Numbered from the stretch's first letter, positions 1 through 10,217 are shown. The stretch is DNA of 64,000 bases from Liquidambar formosana (GCA_039720395.1 CM077833.1:27550271-27614270); one strand, 5' to 3'. Numbers and translations are program-made. Notes: generated by a model not told the origin, from the sequence alone.

Positions 1-106
1 ATTCAAAATAGTGGCATTTTATAGATTTTTAATACTTTATCCTATAACATCAACAATAATAACGATTCTAACCTTTGTTAATAGTCTCGTTCCAAGTGAT
101 GGATTT

Positions 107-130
107 GTGTGTGTGTGTGTGTGTGTGTGT
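107..130. repeat. (GT)12 microsatellite
   Basis: Twelve GT units are followed by a T run. The equivalent positions at 21977 and 61217 have only T runs, so the GT tract is private to this copy. Confidence 0.9.
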
Positions 131-353
131 TTTTTTTGGGTACATTGGGAGGGGTTTGAATCCTCCTAAAGTATGGGGGTCAACCGATTACCCTCCTAAT
201 ATATGTTCAAAATCATGCAATGTGCACCCAAAATTTTTAAATTCTTTCAATTAATCACATCGTTGACTTTTTTAAAATTAGATAGCATTAGGGGAGTTGA
301 TCAATCTAATCTAATCTAATTTCTCAAATTTCCAAACAGGCCTTAAGGCAACG

Positions 354-598
354 TAACTTTTAACCATTTATAGCCTTCATTTCCTTTTCTTTTTCTTTTT
401 TTCTTTTTTTTTTTGTGAAAAAGTTTACTTAAACGATAGATTTTGGAAAAACCTTTTTCTGTAAAGTTGTTCAAAATGATGTTTTCTAATGGATATTGTG
501 ACTGGTTTTTGTAAAAACCTTTTATATTTGGCATAAAATCTTAAAAACCAAAACAAAAGGGGGGTTGATAAAAAAGTGGGGTTGCGTTAGCCGTTCCC
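354..598. repeat. Truncated foldback MULE-MITE (one arm)
   Basis: The right arm is complete and ends in a degenerate GCCGTTCCC terminus. Only about 20 bases of the inner left arm remain. The same truncated copy sits at 22245-22486 and 61490-61710, so the truncation predates duplication of the block. Confidence 0.7.
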
Positions 599-1471
599 TA
601 ACCCTCTATTTGGTTCATGGATTCTACTGGGAAAAAAAATGAGGAGGAAAAAAAAATGAAAAGAAAAGATAAAATCATATCAAACTAAAATTATTTCAAT
701 TCTTATTATTCTTCCAATTTTCCATTGCAACCAAATAAAGAAAAGTATAATTTCTTATATTTTATTTTTTTTCTTGATAAAATCCACAAACCAAATAGAG
801 CCTAGTTGTCACAGGCCTGTGATAAGTCCACAGCAAGATGGATTTAGTCTTGAACTGGCCCAATATCTGGACTGAATTAACAAGATGAACGAAGGCTGAG
901 CCAACTAAATAAGAATGGGCTTGAGCGGTGGACAAATCTTAAGGGACAAACACAAACCACTCTTGATGATATCCCCACCAAAGAGTGATGTGTTTGAATT
1001 TCAATGGAAAATACTATTCATCTCAACAATTTTTTATTTTCTAAACCTCTCACATGAGGTAGGATGTCATAAGTCACACATCAATGTGGCCTTCGCCCAA
1101 TGGGAAAGAGTGGATAAGAAGTTGGGAAACGGAGTTCAAGTGAAAAGAATTTTGACCCGTTTAGGTGTCCAAATGAAAATTAAAAAAATTTACATAGTAC
1201 TAAAAGCACTAATCTAGTACATTAAACGGAAAAAAAAATTCAAGAGAATGGCAATCATCATCACAAATGATAGCAAAAATTTAAAATAGTAGCATTTCAT
1301 AGATTTCATAATGATGACTTCAGCCTTTCTTAATAGTGTCATTTCAAGTGATGGATTTGTGTTTTTAACACCATGTAAAATACGCTATAATTGTGTAATT
1401 TTTTTATTAAACGACCGAACGGGTTCTTACTCAGCTTCAATCGAATATAAATTTTTTACTAAACAACCAAA

Positions 1472-1652
1472 GTTGGAATCAAGATAAATTTTTACAAGTG
1501 AGGCGAGTTAGCCTCTATATGAGCCCCTCAGTTTCTACGTACCTTGTCATCATAGGCACTATCCGTTCAATGCCCAAAATTAATCACTTGGTTATTTAAT
1601 TTTATCTCATATATGATGTATAATTAGCCCTCAATAAAAATCCCCCTTTCAC
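1472..1652 (+). pseudogene. EF-hand gene relic with the whole coding region deleted
   Basis: Bases 1472-1585 match the promoter and 5' leader of the EF-hand genes at 20914, 26585 and 58407: the GGAATCAAG motif, the CCTCTATAT TATA region (here TATATGAG instead of TATATAAA), CCCCTCAGTTT, and the leader up to AATTAATC. The sequence then passes, within about 30 bases, to the end of the 3' UTR (GTATAATTAG, then a CTCAATAAAA polyadenylation signal). The start codon, both EF-hands and the stop are missing. The simplest reading is one internal deletion. It shows that another unit of the array once stood here. Confidence 0.72.
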
Positions 1653-2502
1653 CTCACTAAACCATTTTTTTGATAAAGCACTTGACATGTTTGCCATCAC
1701 GTACCTAATGAAAAGATGAAAATTAAGATGACTTTTAAGCACGTTTTTTGTTTAGTTTAGTTTGGGTTTTTTATTCTTTATTTTTTTTATAAAAAAATAA
1801 AAAAAATTCTTTTGCATTAATTTTTTTTGAAATATTCAAAACTGACTTCTAAATTTAAGTGTGTGTGTGTGTTTTTATTTCTTTTTTTTTTTGGTTAAAA
1901 AATTTAAGTGTTACGTTTTGATTTATATACCGAAATGGGCCGGATTCTGAGAACATCACCCACAAAATCCAGATGATCCACCACGGCTACTATTCCTTCA
2001 CCGTGCCCGGTGATCCACCACGGCTTCAAAATACCAAATTGAGATTTTTTATTTTTATTTTTATTTTTACAATAGATAGAATCTATTTTTATTCTTCACA
2101 TTCCATATTAATAAATGGTTATCAATGTTTTTTCATAAATTTGAATCCAATATCGTTTACATACTAGATAAGACAAATGCCACTAAATTGCTAGCCAGTT
2201 ACATATTCCAATTGAAATTTTTGAGAATAAAGAAGGGAGAAGAAATTGTTTGAATGGAAAACATGTTTCTTACCCATAATAGGAAAATTACTCTTTACCC
2301 GGTGAAGATGCTGAGTGGGTCCACCTCATGTTTTTCATAATTACGCTAGTTTTATAATTACCACTCGATGATGGACATAATGATTGCAAACTGTTATTTC
2401 CTTTCTTCTATTTTTGAAGCTACCAGTCTACCACATCTGATTCCCCATTTGTTGGAGGAGGAATATATCCCATTGATGACGGCACAATGGTGACGGCATT
2501 AA

Positions 2503-2887
2503 GGCTATCTATGGATTGAGATAAATAGAAAGAAGAGAAGAAAAGAGAAGAGAAAATGATTCCCTTCATTTTTCTCGTTTGGATTGTTAAGTTGTGAAGG
2601 AAGAGAAAGTAAATAGAAAGAAATGGAGAGAAAATTGAGCCCTTTACCTTTTTCCCCAAATTGGAGAGATTTGGAGAGAAATGGAGAGAGAGAATAAATG
2701 AGTGATGAAATGGCAAATATATTCTTATACAACTTTTGTTTAATATGTAAAAAATTGTAATAATGTAATTTCTCTTCTCTTTTCTTCTCTCCTTTAATGA
2801 GATCTAACTAATCAAACAGGGTGAAGAAAAAATTACTTTCTTTTCTCTTCTCTTCTCTTTTCTCTATTTTTCTCAATCTACATAACC
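2503..2887. repeat. Tourist-like (PIF/Harbinger) MITE, GA/CT-rich
   Basis: The terminal inverted repeats begin GGCTATCTATGGATTGAGA and end TCTCAATCTACATAACC. They are flanked by TAA on both sides (2500-2502 and 2888-2890), the 3-bp TTA/TAA duplication of PIF/Harbinger elements. The interior is dominated by GAAGAGAAG and its complement CTTCTCTTC. Relatives lie at 28300-28737 and about 30110-30522; the last is the same insertion in the duplicated block. Open frames inside it are artefacts of the simple sequence. Confidence 0.72.
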
Positions 2888-3235
2888 TAAATATCTTTCC
2901 ATGAGGTCAGGCAAACAAACATTACCTACTTTAGGCCTAATTCTGCTTAGCCATGTCCATTGCCATCCCAAACATTATAGCTCATGCTAATATTCCAAGT
3001 CCAAAAAAGTGGCATTATATTTCAAGCAGGATTGATTCCCCTTAGGCCTAGTTTGTTTGTTCAGAATTAAGGTTGGAATGGAATTACATTTCTAGTTTTA
3101 TTCCAAATCTTGTATTTGAACAAGTTAAATAGGTGAAATGGATTCAAATTGCCTCCTGGTTTTTTCTCATTTCATTCAAGGCTACTTCAACAAACGAATT
3201 TGATTCCATTTAACATGCCCTTAATTACATGTGCA

Positions 3236-3238
<3 letters not shown>

Positions 3239-3270
<32 letters not shown>
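3239..3270. repeat. (CT)n microsatellite
   Basis: About sixteen CT units. The duplicated block has a T-rich tract at the same place (30890-30915). Confidence 0.9.
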
Positions 3271-3274
<4 letters not shown>

Positions 3275-3305
3275 TTTTTATTTTTGGCTAACACACATAA
3301 TGAAC

Positions 3306-3703
3306 GAAGGCCTCTATTGACACCCAAAGACTTGCTTTTCATCCTCCACTTATTTTACACTTTAAGATTTTATAAAAAATACGTAAAGTTCTCAGAAAAA
3401 CTGACCGTGATGCCTATTAGAAAACATCATTTTGAATAACTTTTTGAAAAAAAGTTTTTCCAAAATCTATCGTTTAAGAGGACTGTTTAGTCATATATGA
3501 TGCAAAGACTATAAATGACAAAAAAGTCTACTTAAATGATAAATTTTGGAAAAACTTTCTTCTAAAAAATTATTCAAAATAATGTTTTCTAATAGAGTAC
3601 GCTATCAGTTTTTATGAAAACCTTTTATATTTTTCATAAAACCTTAAAATGTAAAATAAATGGGGAATAAAAAACAAGTCTTAGGGTGCCAATAGAGACC
3701 CCC
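3306..3703. repeat. Foldback MULE-MITE with exact 9-bp target duplication
   Basis: The ends read GAAGGCCTCTATTGACACCC and GGGTGCCAATAGAGACCCCC, and the two arms are inverted copies of nearly 200 bases each. The element is flanked by ATAATGAAC at 3297-3305 and 3704-3712. The duplicated block at about 30928-30948 has a single ATAATGAAC and no element, which is a direct empty site. A 9-bp duplication with long inverted repeats is the mark of Mutator-like elements. No transposase is present. Confidence 0.88.
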
Positions 3704-3992
3704 ATAATGAACACACATAACACATAGATGAGGAAACCAGGTAACAAACGTAACCCAAAAGAGGCCCCAAGAGCTTACATGGGCTTATTTACTACTAGTA
3801 TTTATTTATGGGCCTTTTCCTATAATATAGCTGTTCACACACTTATTTCCAAACATACAGCTGAAAAAAAAACCTTAATTCCATTTCTATAGTAAATTGT
3901 AACAGCCCACCACGATTTACACAAAATTATAGCAGCCCATCACGACTTTAGGTTTGGTATACCATTTTTATACGGGCTTGGTTGGCCGTATA

Positions 3993-4059
3993 TCAAATGA
4001 TATACCAACAACAAAATCGTGTTGGCCAACCACGATTTTGTTGTTGGTATACCATTTGA
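3993..4059. repeat. Near-perfect hairpin, 29-bp stem
   Basis: The left arm starts at 3993 and the right arm ends at 4059. Twenty-nine base pairs form with a single mismatch (4000 against 4052), around a tiny TTGGCCAAC-type loop. The arms contain ATACCAACAACAAAATCGTG and its complement. Fragments of the same words occur just upstream (3903-3966). It could be a foldback end, a small-RNA precursor or a slippage product. Confidence 0.75.
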
Positions 4060-4127
4060 TTCGAGTCTTTGAGTCTTTGGAAAGCTACATGGTGTTTTTG
4101 CTCCCTAATTGGAATCTCCCCGGCCAA

Positions 4128-4173
4128 CCCCCCCCCCCCCCCCCCCCACCAAAAAAAAAAAAAAAAAAAAAAA
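4128..4173. repeat. Poly(C)-poly(A) composite tract
   Basis: A run of about 20 C is followed at once by about 23 A. The same C-then-A arrangement occurs at 12101, 32647, 39653 and 49343, and as T-then-G at several other places. Confidence 0.9.
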
Positions 4174-4259
4174 GAGAAGTCATTAATATTCTTGGACTGG
4201 TCCCAAACTTTAGTATGGATCTTTTGACCATGCTTTTTCTTAGCATATATACTCCGTAA

Positions 4260-5367
4260 AAGATTTACCACTGATTTTCCCCATGTATTCGCTTAAAAAG
4301 TGAGATTGAAAGATCGAATGGTCACCACTCACAATAGATATATGATTCGATCCGAGTTAGGAAAGGGATTTTAGGTTAAATTATTTAAGCGATTGAAAAA
4401 ATTGAATTTAGGAGATAGATTTTATGTTGCACGGTCTTCCAACTAAATTTCAATACCATAATTTAATCATAATCTTTTCTTTCGAATCTATAAGTCCTTT
4501 TTCTTCTTATTAATTTGGCCACTCATTTCGGATCTGTCAACCATGTAATCTGTTATCCTATTATACTGGCCTTTTCATTTCAAGATTATCCTAGTCAAGA
4601 GTCTAGCTTCCTGTCCACGTACTTCAGAGATGTGCCACCACACTACACTAGTCCCACTTGGCTATATCCGCGCGAGAAGCGAGCCTCTTGCATCAACCTT
4701 TAGACCGAAAGGAATGAAGCCCATCTCACCTCCATCTCTAAGATCAATCTAGGACCACTATTACCAACGCAACCTTCCACATCGGCTTACATATATAGGA
4801 ATTGATGACTGGGGCATAAATGGAGAATTGAACTTTGAAGCTCGGTTGAAGATTACTTTATCATGGGGCTGCAGAGTCTTGCATGCATAGTGTCTTTCTC
4901 TTAATAAAATCAGTTATCTTGTTTGCCAAGCTGCAATTAGCACAATTTATTTACTGTGTATTTTATATAGTAGTGAAGGTACAAAAACATCAGGCCAAAG
5001 CACATTAATTAGCACAAAGTGTTTTCAGGAATCACCTCCAAATAGAATCCACTCTGAAAATTATTTGTCCAAATATATTATGATTGACCAAATCTCACTC
5101 ATTAATTTATTCATAATCCTCCCCGGCCAATTCAATATTTGATTATAAGGTCTCGCCACTTTAAAGATAAGAGTTCAACGAACTAACTTAGATGGCCCAA
5201 ACCCTTATAAATAATAATTAAAAAAAAAAAAAAAAACGTTAGTATCCCATACGTACATATTGCTGTTAGGTTAGAACCCAAAGTTGTCCCACGCCATGCA
5301 TAGTCTATGCAACAAATAATGAAATATTTTACCATGAGGCATGCATAGTCTTGACTCACATTGTCAC
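4260..5367. other. Intergenic, with a block conserved upstream of EF-hand units
   Basis: No gene is supported. Bases 4475-4920 match 24640-25040 (and, as far as the window goes, 63870-64000). Shared words include TTTCAAGATT, CTTCAGAGATGTGCCA, GCGAGCCTCTTGCATCAACC and GAAGCTCGGTTGAAGAT. The frames differ between copies, so it behaves like a repeated non-coding unit and not a gene. The rest is AT-rich sequence with an A run at 5220. Confidence 0.5.
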
Positions 5368-5493
5368 AGGAGAATTACAGATTGGTCTGGTTATAGGCAA
5401 ATAATTACACTTAGTAGTCATTTACTATGAAGTCAGTAGTAATTTGTATTAAAATATAATTATTTGTCCGTAACCAGATGAATCTGTAATTCC
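5368..5493. repeat. Small foldback MITE upstream of the first EF-hand gene
   Basis: Inverted ends AGGAGAATTACAGATTGGTC and ATGAATCTGTAATTCC, about 126 bases. The flanks TTGTCAC and ATGTCAC are compatible with a worn 9-bp duplication. It is a relative of the element at 6416-6577. Confidence 0.6.
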
Positions 5494-5575
5494 TTATGTC
5501 ACCTCCGTGTCCAGATGCTTGTGTGCCCACATTTTGGATCACAAAGGCTCAAACAGTGATATTAAGATAAGTTGG

Positions 5576-5635
5576 AATTAGGATAAAGGTGCGCATGAAG
5601 AAGTGCACGAGGCTGGCTTTCTCTCTATATATAAA
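5576..5635 (+). promoter_or_regulatory. Core promoter of EF-hand gene 1
   Basis: GATAAG at 5576-5581 (I-box-like) is followed by TATATATAAA at 5626-5635, about 114 bases before the start codon. GGCTCAAACAGTG upstream is shared with the promoters at 20780, 26450 and 58270. Confidence 0.65.
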
Positions 5636-5748
5636 CCCTTTTTTCTACATTCTCACCATCATACAGGCATACAGCAGGTAGGCTCTCTGATCAGCCCAAC
5701 CCCCTTTCTAACACCAACAGAATCACTCCAAATTCTTGGCGAATTAAC

Positions 5749-6021
5749 ATGCCTGTTTTCAACGTGCCTAAGTGGCACTATGTGGCTCCGACAAAAAGTG
5801 ATCTGAAGGAACTGTTTAGGCGTCATGACACCAACGGCGATGGCCGCCTTGACAAGGAAGAGCTCAGGAAGGCCTTCAAAAGCCTGGCTTCACGTCTCCC
5901 CCCTTTTCGAGCTTCCCGTGGCCTCCACCATGCAGACAGCAATGGAGATGGATACGTGAGCGAAAACGAGATGGACGATCTTGTAAACTACGCTTCCGAA
6001 TTGGGATATACCCTAAAGTAA
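5749..6021 (+). CDS. Small two-EF-hand calcium-binding protein (copy 1)
   Basis: An intronless 90-residue protein. Loop 1 is D27-E38 (DTNGDGRLDKEE) and loop 2 is D63-E74 (DSNGDGYVSENE). Both are canonical 12-residue loops with Glu at position 12 and Gly at position 6, 36 residues apart as in paired EF-hands. The linker carries the family word SRGLHHAD, and the C-terminus ends YASELGYTLK. There is no signal peptide or membrane segment, so a soluble calcium sensor or buffer is likely. The ATG at 5749 is the first in frame and follows a TATA box by about 114 bases. It belongs to the small calmodulin-like/EF-hand proteins of plants; targets are unknown. Its closest relative here is the broken copy at 9906-10217. 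Confidence 0.9.
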   Translation: MPVFNVPKWHYVAPTKSDLKELFRRHDTNGDGRLDKEELRKAFKSLASRLPPFRASRGLHHADSNGDGYVSENEMDDLVNYASELGYTLK

Positions 6022-6415
6022 TCCTACTTATTTGTACACTCTATATCTATATATATAGTCTGTTTACGTACTTGCAAGCTGGAGCTGTCTTTATGTGTAA
6101 GAACACTTGTAGCATGTAGGAAGCCGCGGATCTGTTGGCCGGGTGTGTAATTCAATCTCAATATATTTGATGGATAATTATCATGTTTGAGTACCTCCAT
6201 CGCAAAATTTCTATCATTTTCTTTTGTCTGGTTTAATTTCAAAATCTCTCTCCCGTTGGTCAAATTGCCACATCATTTGGGCAAATGAGTTGCTCCATGT
6301 GGAAAAAGTCAGAGAGCTCAATTTATTGTCCAAATTTATTTGTTCAACTAATGTTGGTAGTTACAAGCTACATCGGATCAATATGAATATATCATTATTT
6401 CTTAATAAAATTTTT
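6022..6415 (+). other. 3' UTR and downstream flank of EF-hand gene 1
   Basis: The 3' UTR is TA-rich at first (6044-6058). It then carries the family word GGAAGCCGCGG at about 6118-6128, and AATATATTTG near 6160 that may act in polyadenylation. Short open frames on both strands here have no supporting features. Confidence 0.5.
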
Positions 6416-6577
6416 AGGGGGAATTACAGATAGGTCCCGCTATGGGCAAACAATTACATTTCAATTATAATTACTAGTCATTCTTAGTTAAGTTAGTAGT
6501 CATTTACTAGTAAATTATTAATCATTTGTATTGAACTGTAATTACTTGCCCATTACCGGACCTATCTATAATTCCCC
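6416..6577. repeat. Small MULE-type MITE with exact 9-bp target duplication
   Basis: Ends AGGGGGAATTACAGATAGG and CCTATCTATAATTCCCC, 162 bases, flanked by AAAATTTTT at 6407-6415 and 6578-6586. The interior is inverted around TAGTCATT-type words. Confidence 0.8.
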
Positions 6578-6586
6578 AAAATTTTT

Positions 6587-7439
6587 ATTGGTTGACCTAG
6601 CTGCTGTATCACTTGGCCGGACAAGTAAACATGGGCAAATGAGTTAGGTTATATACCATTGCTCCACTAATATAACTGTAACTATGCTGCGGTTTATTTT
6701 CTTTTAGATGACTATGCCAGGTTATTGGGTTTGCCCTAAGAAAGAAAAAAAATTCTCATCGTTATACAGTTTTGCTCTGGTGCTTGTGGAAGCAATGGGA
6801 CAAATAAAAGTCACTTTCCTATCATATGGCATACATTATTAATCGTTAATTTAAAAACTATGATGTCCATTCCATTATTTCTTTCCCCAAAACTTCTTTG
6901 AAAGGTCTCATGCCTTTCATCAAATTGAACTTCTTTGATTAGTTTAATGGCTAGAAAATATTCAATCGTTTTAAGTTTGCACGGGTGCTGTCTTTATAAG
7001 TCTCGTCCCATCTTGAGTGACAATTCTTCGATTAAACACCGCCACGTGATGTGATTAAAAATGGTCCAATTATATATGGCTGAATGATTTCTGTTTTATT
7101 TTTGCATAAATAAAGACCGTAAATGATTAAAAATTTTCACTTAAATAATAATTTTTGAAAATATTTTTTCCTTCAAAATCATTTAAAATAATTTTTTCTA
7201 AAAAACAGTACAAAAAAATTTTCATAATTTTTTTTTATATATTACATAAACTCTTGAGAAGTTTTAAATAAATGAAGGCTACAAAAAAGGTTGAGGTGCC
7301 ACCCACTTTAAAAAACTGGAAAAGGTACAGCGGGTTTTTCGATTTAAGCCCAATAGGCCAGTCTCCGCCGAGTAATGGAGACGAACTTAAATACATGTTC
7401 TTTTCAGGTTAATAATGGGCTCACAAACCTCGGGTAGAA
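6587..7439. other. Intergenic, no gene seen
   Basis: AT-rich sequence. Bases 7110-7310 resemble a badly decayed arm of the foldback MULE-MITE family (TTTTTGAAAATATTTTTTCC, CAAAATCATTTAAAATAAT, and an ending GTTGAGGTGCCACCC). Nothing else is supported. Confidence 0.5.
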
Positions 7440-7448
7440 GGTCAAGCT

Positions 7449-8751
7449 AGGGAACGGCTATTGCAACTCCACTTTTTTATTAAACTTTCCTTTTTGTTTT
7501 GGTTTTTAAGATTTTATGTAAAAGATAAAAGATTTTTACAAAAATAGACTATTTTTTCACTAGAAAACATCATTTTGAACAACTTTGCAAAAGGTTTTTT
7601 TCCGAAATCTATCATTTAAGTATACTTTTTGGCAAAAAATGAAATAATCTATACTACCTATAAAAATATGAATATAAGAAAAACTTTTGATTGACTAATA
7701 TACCCTTATTTTAATTTTTAAATATACAATTACCCATTCTTCTGCATATATAGGAAATATAGCAATATGAAAATTATAATTCTAAAACACATACCTTAAT
7801 ATATAAAATACAAATAGTAATTCAAAGGAAACGGAAACTATAATTCCTATATAATAAATAGAAATATATGGGAATATGAAAACTATAATTCTAAAATAAC
7901 AGCCGGAACATATACCTTAATATATTCTAAAACACATACCTTAATATATAAAATACAAATAGGAATTCAAAGGAAATAGAAATTATAATTCCTATATAAT
8001 AAATAAACAGTCAGATTGTAAATTCTACTTTCTCCATCAAGAGTAGTTCAAACCTTCTCTTCACCTTTTCCATTAACGGCGACTTTTTCCTTCTTTGGTA
8101 AGTTTTGCTCTACAAATTTATACTACCTATAAAATGTTGAATCTCAGAAAAACTTTTGAACGACCAATATACCCTTATTTTTTTAAAAAAAAATACATAT
8201 CTACCCTTCCTTTAATTGAAACACATGAGAAACATTCTTATCATTTGGTAACAAATGAAAGTTAAATTTTAATTCAAACTCTTAACAAATTAAAGTTAGA
8301 TTTTTACTCAAATTCTTTTTTTAAAGCAACTATCAAGTTGTATGATAATATATATGAATATAAACTCTTTAAATATTCCATTTTATGAAAAAAAAAATTC
8401 TGAATATATATCTAAAGAGTTTTTAGTCTTTCGTTGTACTTTTGAATTTTAAACTTTATCTTTTATGAAAAAATATAAAATCTTTATGTATTTATTATTT
8501 TGTATAACTAATATTATTTAAAAATATTCATGTGCAACGCACATGTGCTATATCTAGTGGCTATAAATGGCTAAAACATACTTAAACGATAGACTTTGGA
8601 AAAACTTTCTTCTACAAAATTGTTCAAAATGATGTTTTCTAATGGACATCGTGGTCGGTTTTCGTAAAAACCTTTTATATTTTGCATAAAACCATAAAAA
8701 CCTAAAGGATGCAGGGTGTGATAAAAAAGTGGGGTTGCAGTAGCTGTTTCT
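7449..8751. repeat. Foldback MULE-MITE split by a Helitron
   Basis: The left arm is 7449-7647 and the right arm 8558-8751. The ends are AGGGAACGGCTATTGCAAC and GTTGCAGTAGCTGTTTCT. The flanks are GGTCAAGCT (7440-7448) and GGTCAAGTT (8752-8760), a 9-bp target duplication with one change. A Helitron-like element sits exactly in the centre, in the loop between the arms. Confidence 0.82.
7648..8557 (+). mobile_element. Helitron-like element a (910 bp, non-autonomous)
   Basis: It begins TCTATACTACCTATAAAAA and ends with the hairpin CATGTGCAACGCACATG followed by CTAG. There is no target duplication and it lies between A and T, as for Helitrons. The related MITE at 13360-13385 gives the uninterrupted site (GAAATAATGGCTAAAA). 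A second 5'-type start, TATACTACCTATAAAATG, lies inside at about 8119. An internal near-duplicate of about 80 bases occurs at 7775-7860 and 7925-8010. No Rep/helicase is encoded. Confidence 0.85.
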
Positions 8752-8767
8752 GGTCAAGTTATATAAG

Positions 8768-9167
8768 GGTCCAGATATTGCAACCCTTCAAGTGATCTCC
8801 TCACCCTACTAATTTTAATTTTTTTTAAGTTTTAGAAAAAGATAAAAGGTTTTTTATGAAAAGTAGCCGTTTACTCCACTAGAAAACATTATTTTGAACA
8901 ACTTTGCAGAAAAAGTTTTTCCCAAATCTACAGTTTAAGTGGACATTTTGGCCATAAATGAAATAAAGGCTATAAATGGCCAAAAAGTCTACTTAAATGA
9001 CAGATTTTGGAAAAACTTTCTTCTGCAAAGTTGTTCAAAATAATGTTTTTAGTGGACTACCTACCCTATTTTCATAAATATCTTTTATATTTTTCTTAAA
9101 CTTTAAAAAAATTAAAATTAATGGGGATAAAAAGATCACTTGAGGGGGTTGCAATAACTGGATCTGG
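8768..9167. repeat. Foldback MULE-MITE, adjacent to the previous one
   Basis: A 400-base element with ends GGTCCAGATATTGCAACCC and GGGTTGCAATAACTGGATC. The flanks TTATATAAG and CTATATAAA are a worn 9-bp duplication. It sits only about 16 bases after the previous element. Confidence 0.75.
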
Positions 9168-9905
9168 CTATATAAATAAACTGTCATTTTTCTCATGTTC
9201 AGCCTTGAATTTTCCACACGATTTGATAAGCCCACGTTTAGATGGATTGGGTCTTGAGTGGGCCCAGCATTTGGACTAGATTGAGAGAGCAAAGACCCTT
9301 TCGATTTATTAACAAACATATATGTATGTTCCTTGGGAAACAACCTTACTACTCAAACATGACCCATGCCAAAGCATTATTAAGATCTAGTACATAGTTA
9401 CTAAAGTTGCAATTCAGATAGCACGTCTCTCCTTTAAGGGAAGGGTTTAAGAGAGAATGTAGTTTCAATTTTTTTTGCATACATGTGTAATCGAAGGGGT
9501 TAGGAAAAGGGATGAATTACTCTTGTACGATATGTAGTCCAATGAATAATTAGATTCTCTTTCTTTCTTTTTTTTTAAAATTAAATAAATAAACATTACA
9601 ATTACATAAAGATAAACAATCTCGGTCAGATGAGTACATGTTAATATAAGTTAATTAATATCATACATTAGGGATTATACCTGATGTATCGACTCAATAT
9701 ATCATGTAATTCATCAATTCATAAAGTTTCCTCAATGCGAGTATTGATATTCTTAACGATCACCCTTAGTTTAAAGTGGAAAGGCAAGTCTGGTAAATTT
9801 TTTCTTATATTTTCATTTTTTTTTAACAAATCCATTTTGTTCTTGTTTCTTTTCAAATCTGTCAATTTAATGTAATTATCTTGGAACATTTCTCGAGTAA
9901 ACTAT
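9168..9905. other. Intergenic region before the broken EF-hand copy
   Basis: No gene is supported. The last ~60 bases enter the block (TTATCCAGATATAG and on) that normally lies about 1 kb upstream of the EF-hand promoters. Confidence 0.45.
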
Positions 9906-10217
9906 ATGTTATCCAGATATAGAAACCGAACATTTCTGATGTTGCCCGTCCACTTCTCCTCAGATAAGGGTCGTACAAACACCACATGCTCATCTCTTGG
10001 ACCATCCCGGCCAGTAAAAGCGATGGAAGGGTCCATCGCCTTCAAAAAAAACTTGGGTTCTCGTTGCCCTCCCTGGCGAGTTTCGCGAGGGCTCCACCAT
10101 GCGGACAACAATGGAGATGAATGCATCAGCATCAACGACGACGAGATGGACCATCTTGTAAGGTACGCTTCCGAATTGGGATACACTCTTGTTCTAAAGG
10201 ATAGTAGATTTAATTAG
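9906..10217 (+). pseudogene. EF-hand copy 2: upstream repeat fused to the second half of the gene
   Basis: The open frame is 103 codons, but only about the last 60 are EF-hand-like: from around 10038 (IAFKKNLGSRCPPW) through SRGLHHAD to YASELGYTL. The first EF-hand and promoter are missing. In their place is the repeat seen at 13860-13975, 14760-14870 and 51690-51790 (CATTTCTGATGTTGCCC, CCACTTCTCCTCAGATAAGG, CTCATCTCTTGGACCATCCC), normally far upstream. The surviving calcium loop is also damaged: it starts DNNGDE, with Glu where the invariant Gly should be, and it is two residues too long. A deletion joining upstream repeat to gene body explains it. It is probably not functional. Confidence 0.75.

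Larger units (their letters stand above)
1..1471 (+). repeat. Downstream flank of an EF-hand gene unit (copy 1)
   Basis: This stretch has no gene. It aligns by eye with the sequence lying about 0.6 kb downstream of the EF-hand stop codons at 21240, 26932 and 58712 (21870-22940, 27545-28297 and 61107-62160). It therefore looks like the tail of another EF-hand unit whose gene would lie just before base 1. It holds a GT microsatellite and a truncated foldback MITE. An open frame at 915-1217 recurs in altered form in the other copies but shows no recognisable domain. Confidence 0.7.
1653..3815. repeat. Duplicated intergenic block (copy A)
   Basis: No gene is seen. The block aligns with 28757-31045. 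Shared landmarks are AAGCACTTGACATGTTTGCC near the start, the Tourist-like MITE, and the ACACACATAATGAAC site near the end. Copy A has lost several hundred bases near 1945 relative to the other copy, and has gained the MITE at 3306-3703. Confidence 0.75.

Noticed and set aside
915..1217. 100-codon open frame, with a shorter relative at 28037-28291
   Set aside because: It lies in the repeated flank, the frame is not kept in the other copies, and there is no domain or promoter.
2420..2732. Overlapping - strand frames rich in Phe, Ser and Leu
   Set aside because: They are readings of the GAAGAGAAG-type interior of the Tourist-like MITE.
3954..4271. Frames on both strands with Pro/Lys or Gly/Phe runs
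   Set aside because: They arise from the C/A homopolymer junction.
5603..5806. 67-codon frame overlapping the start of EF-hand gene 1
   Set aside because: It runs through the TATA box and leader in another frame and shows no family similarity.
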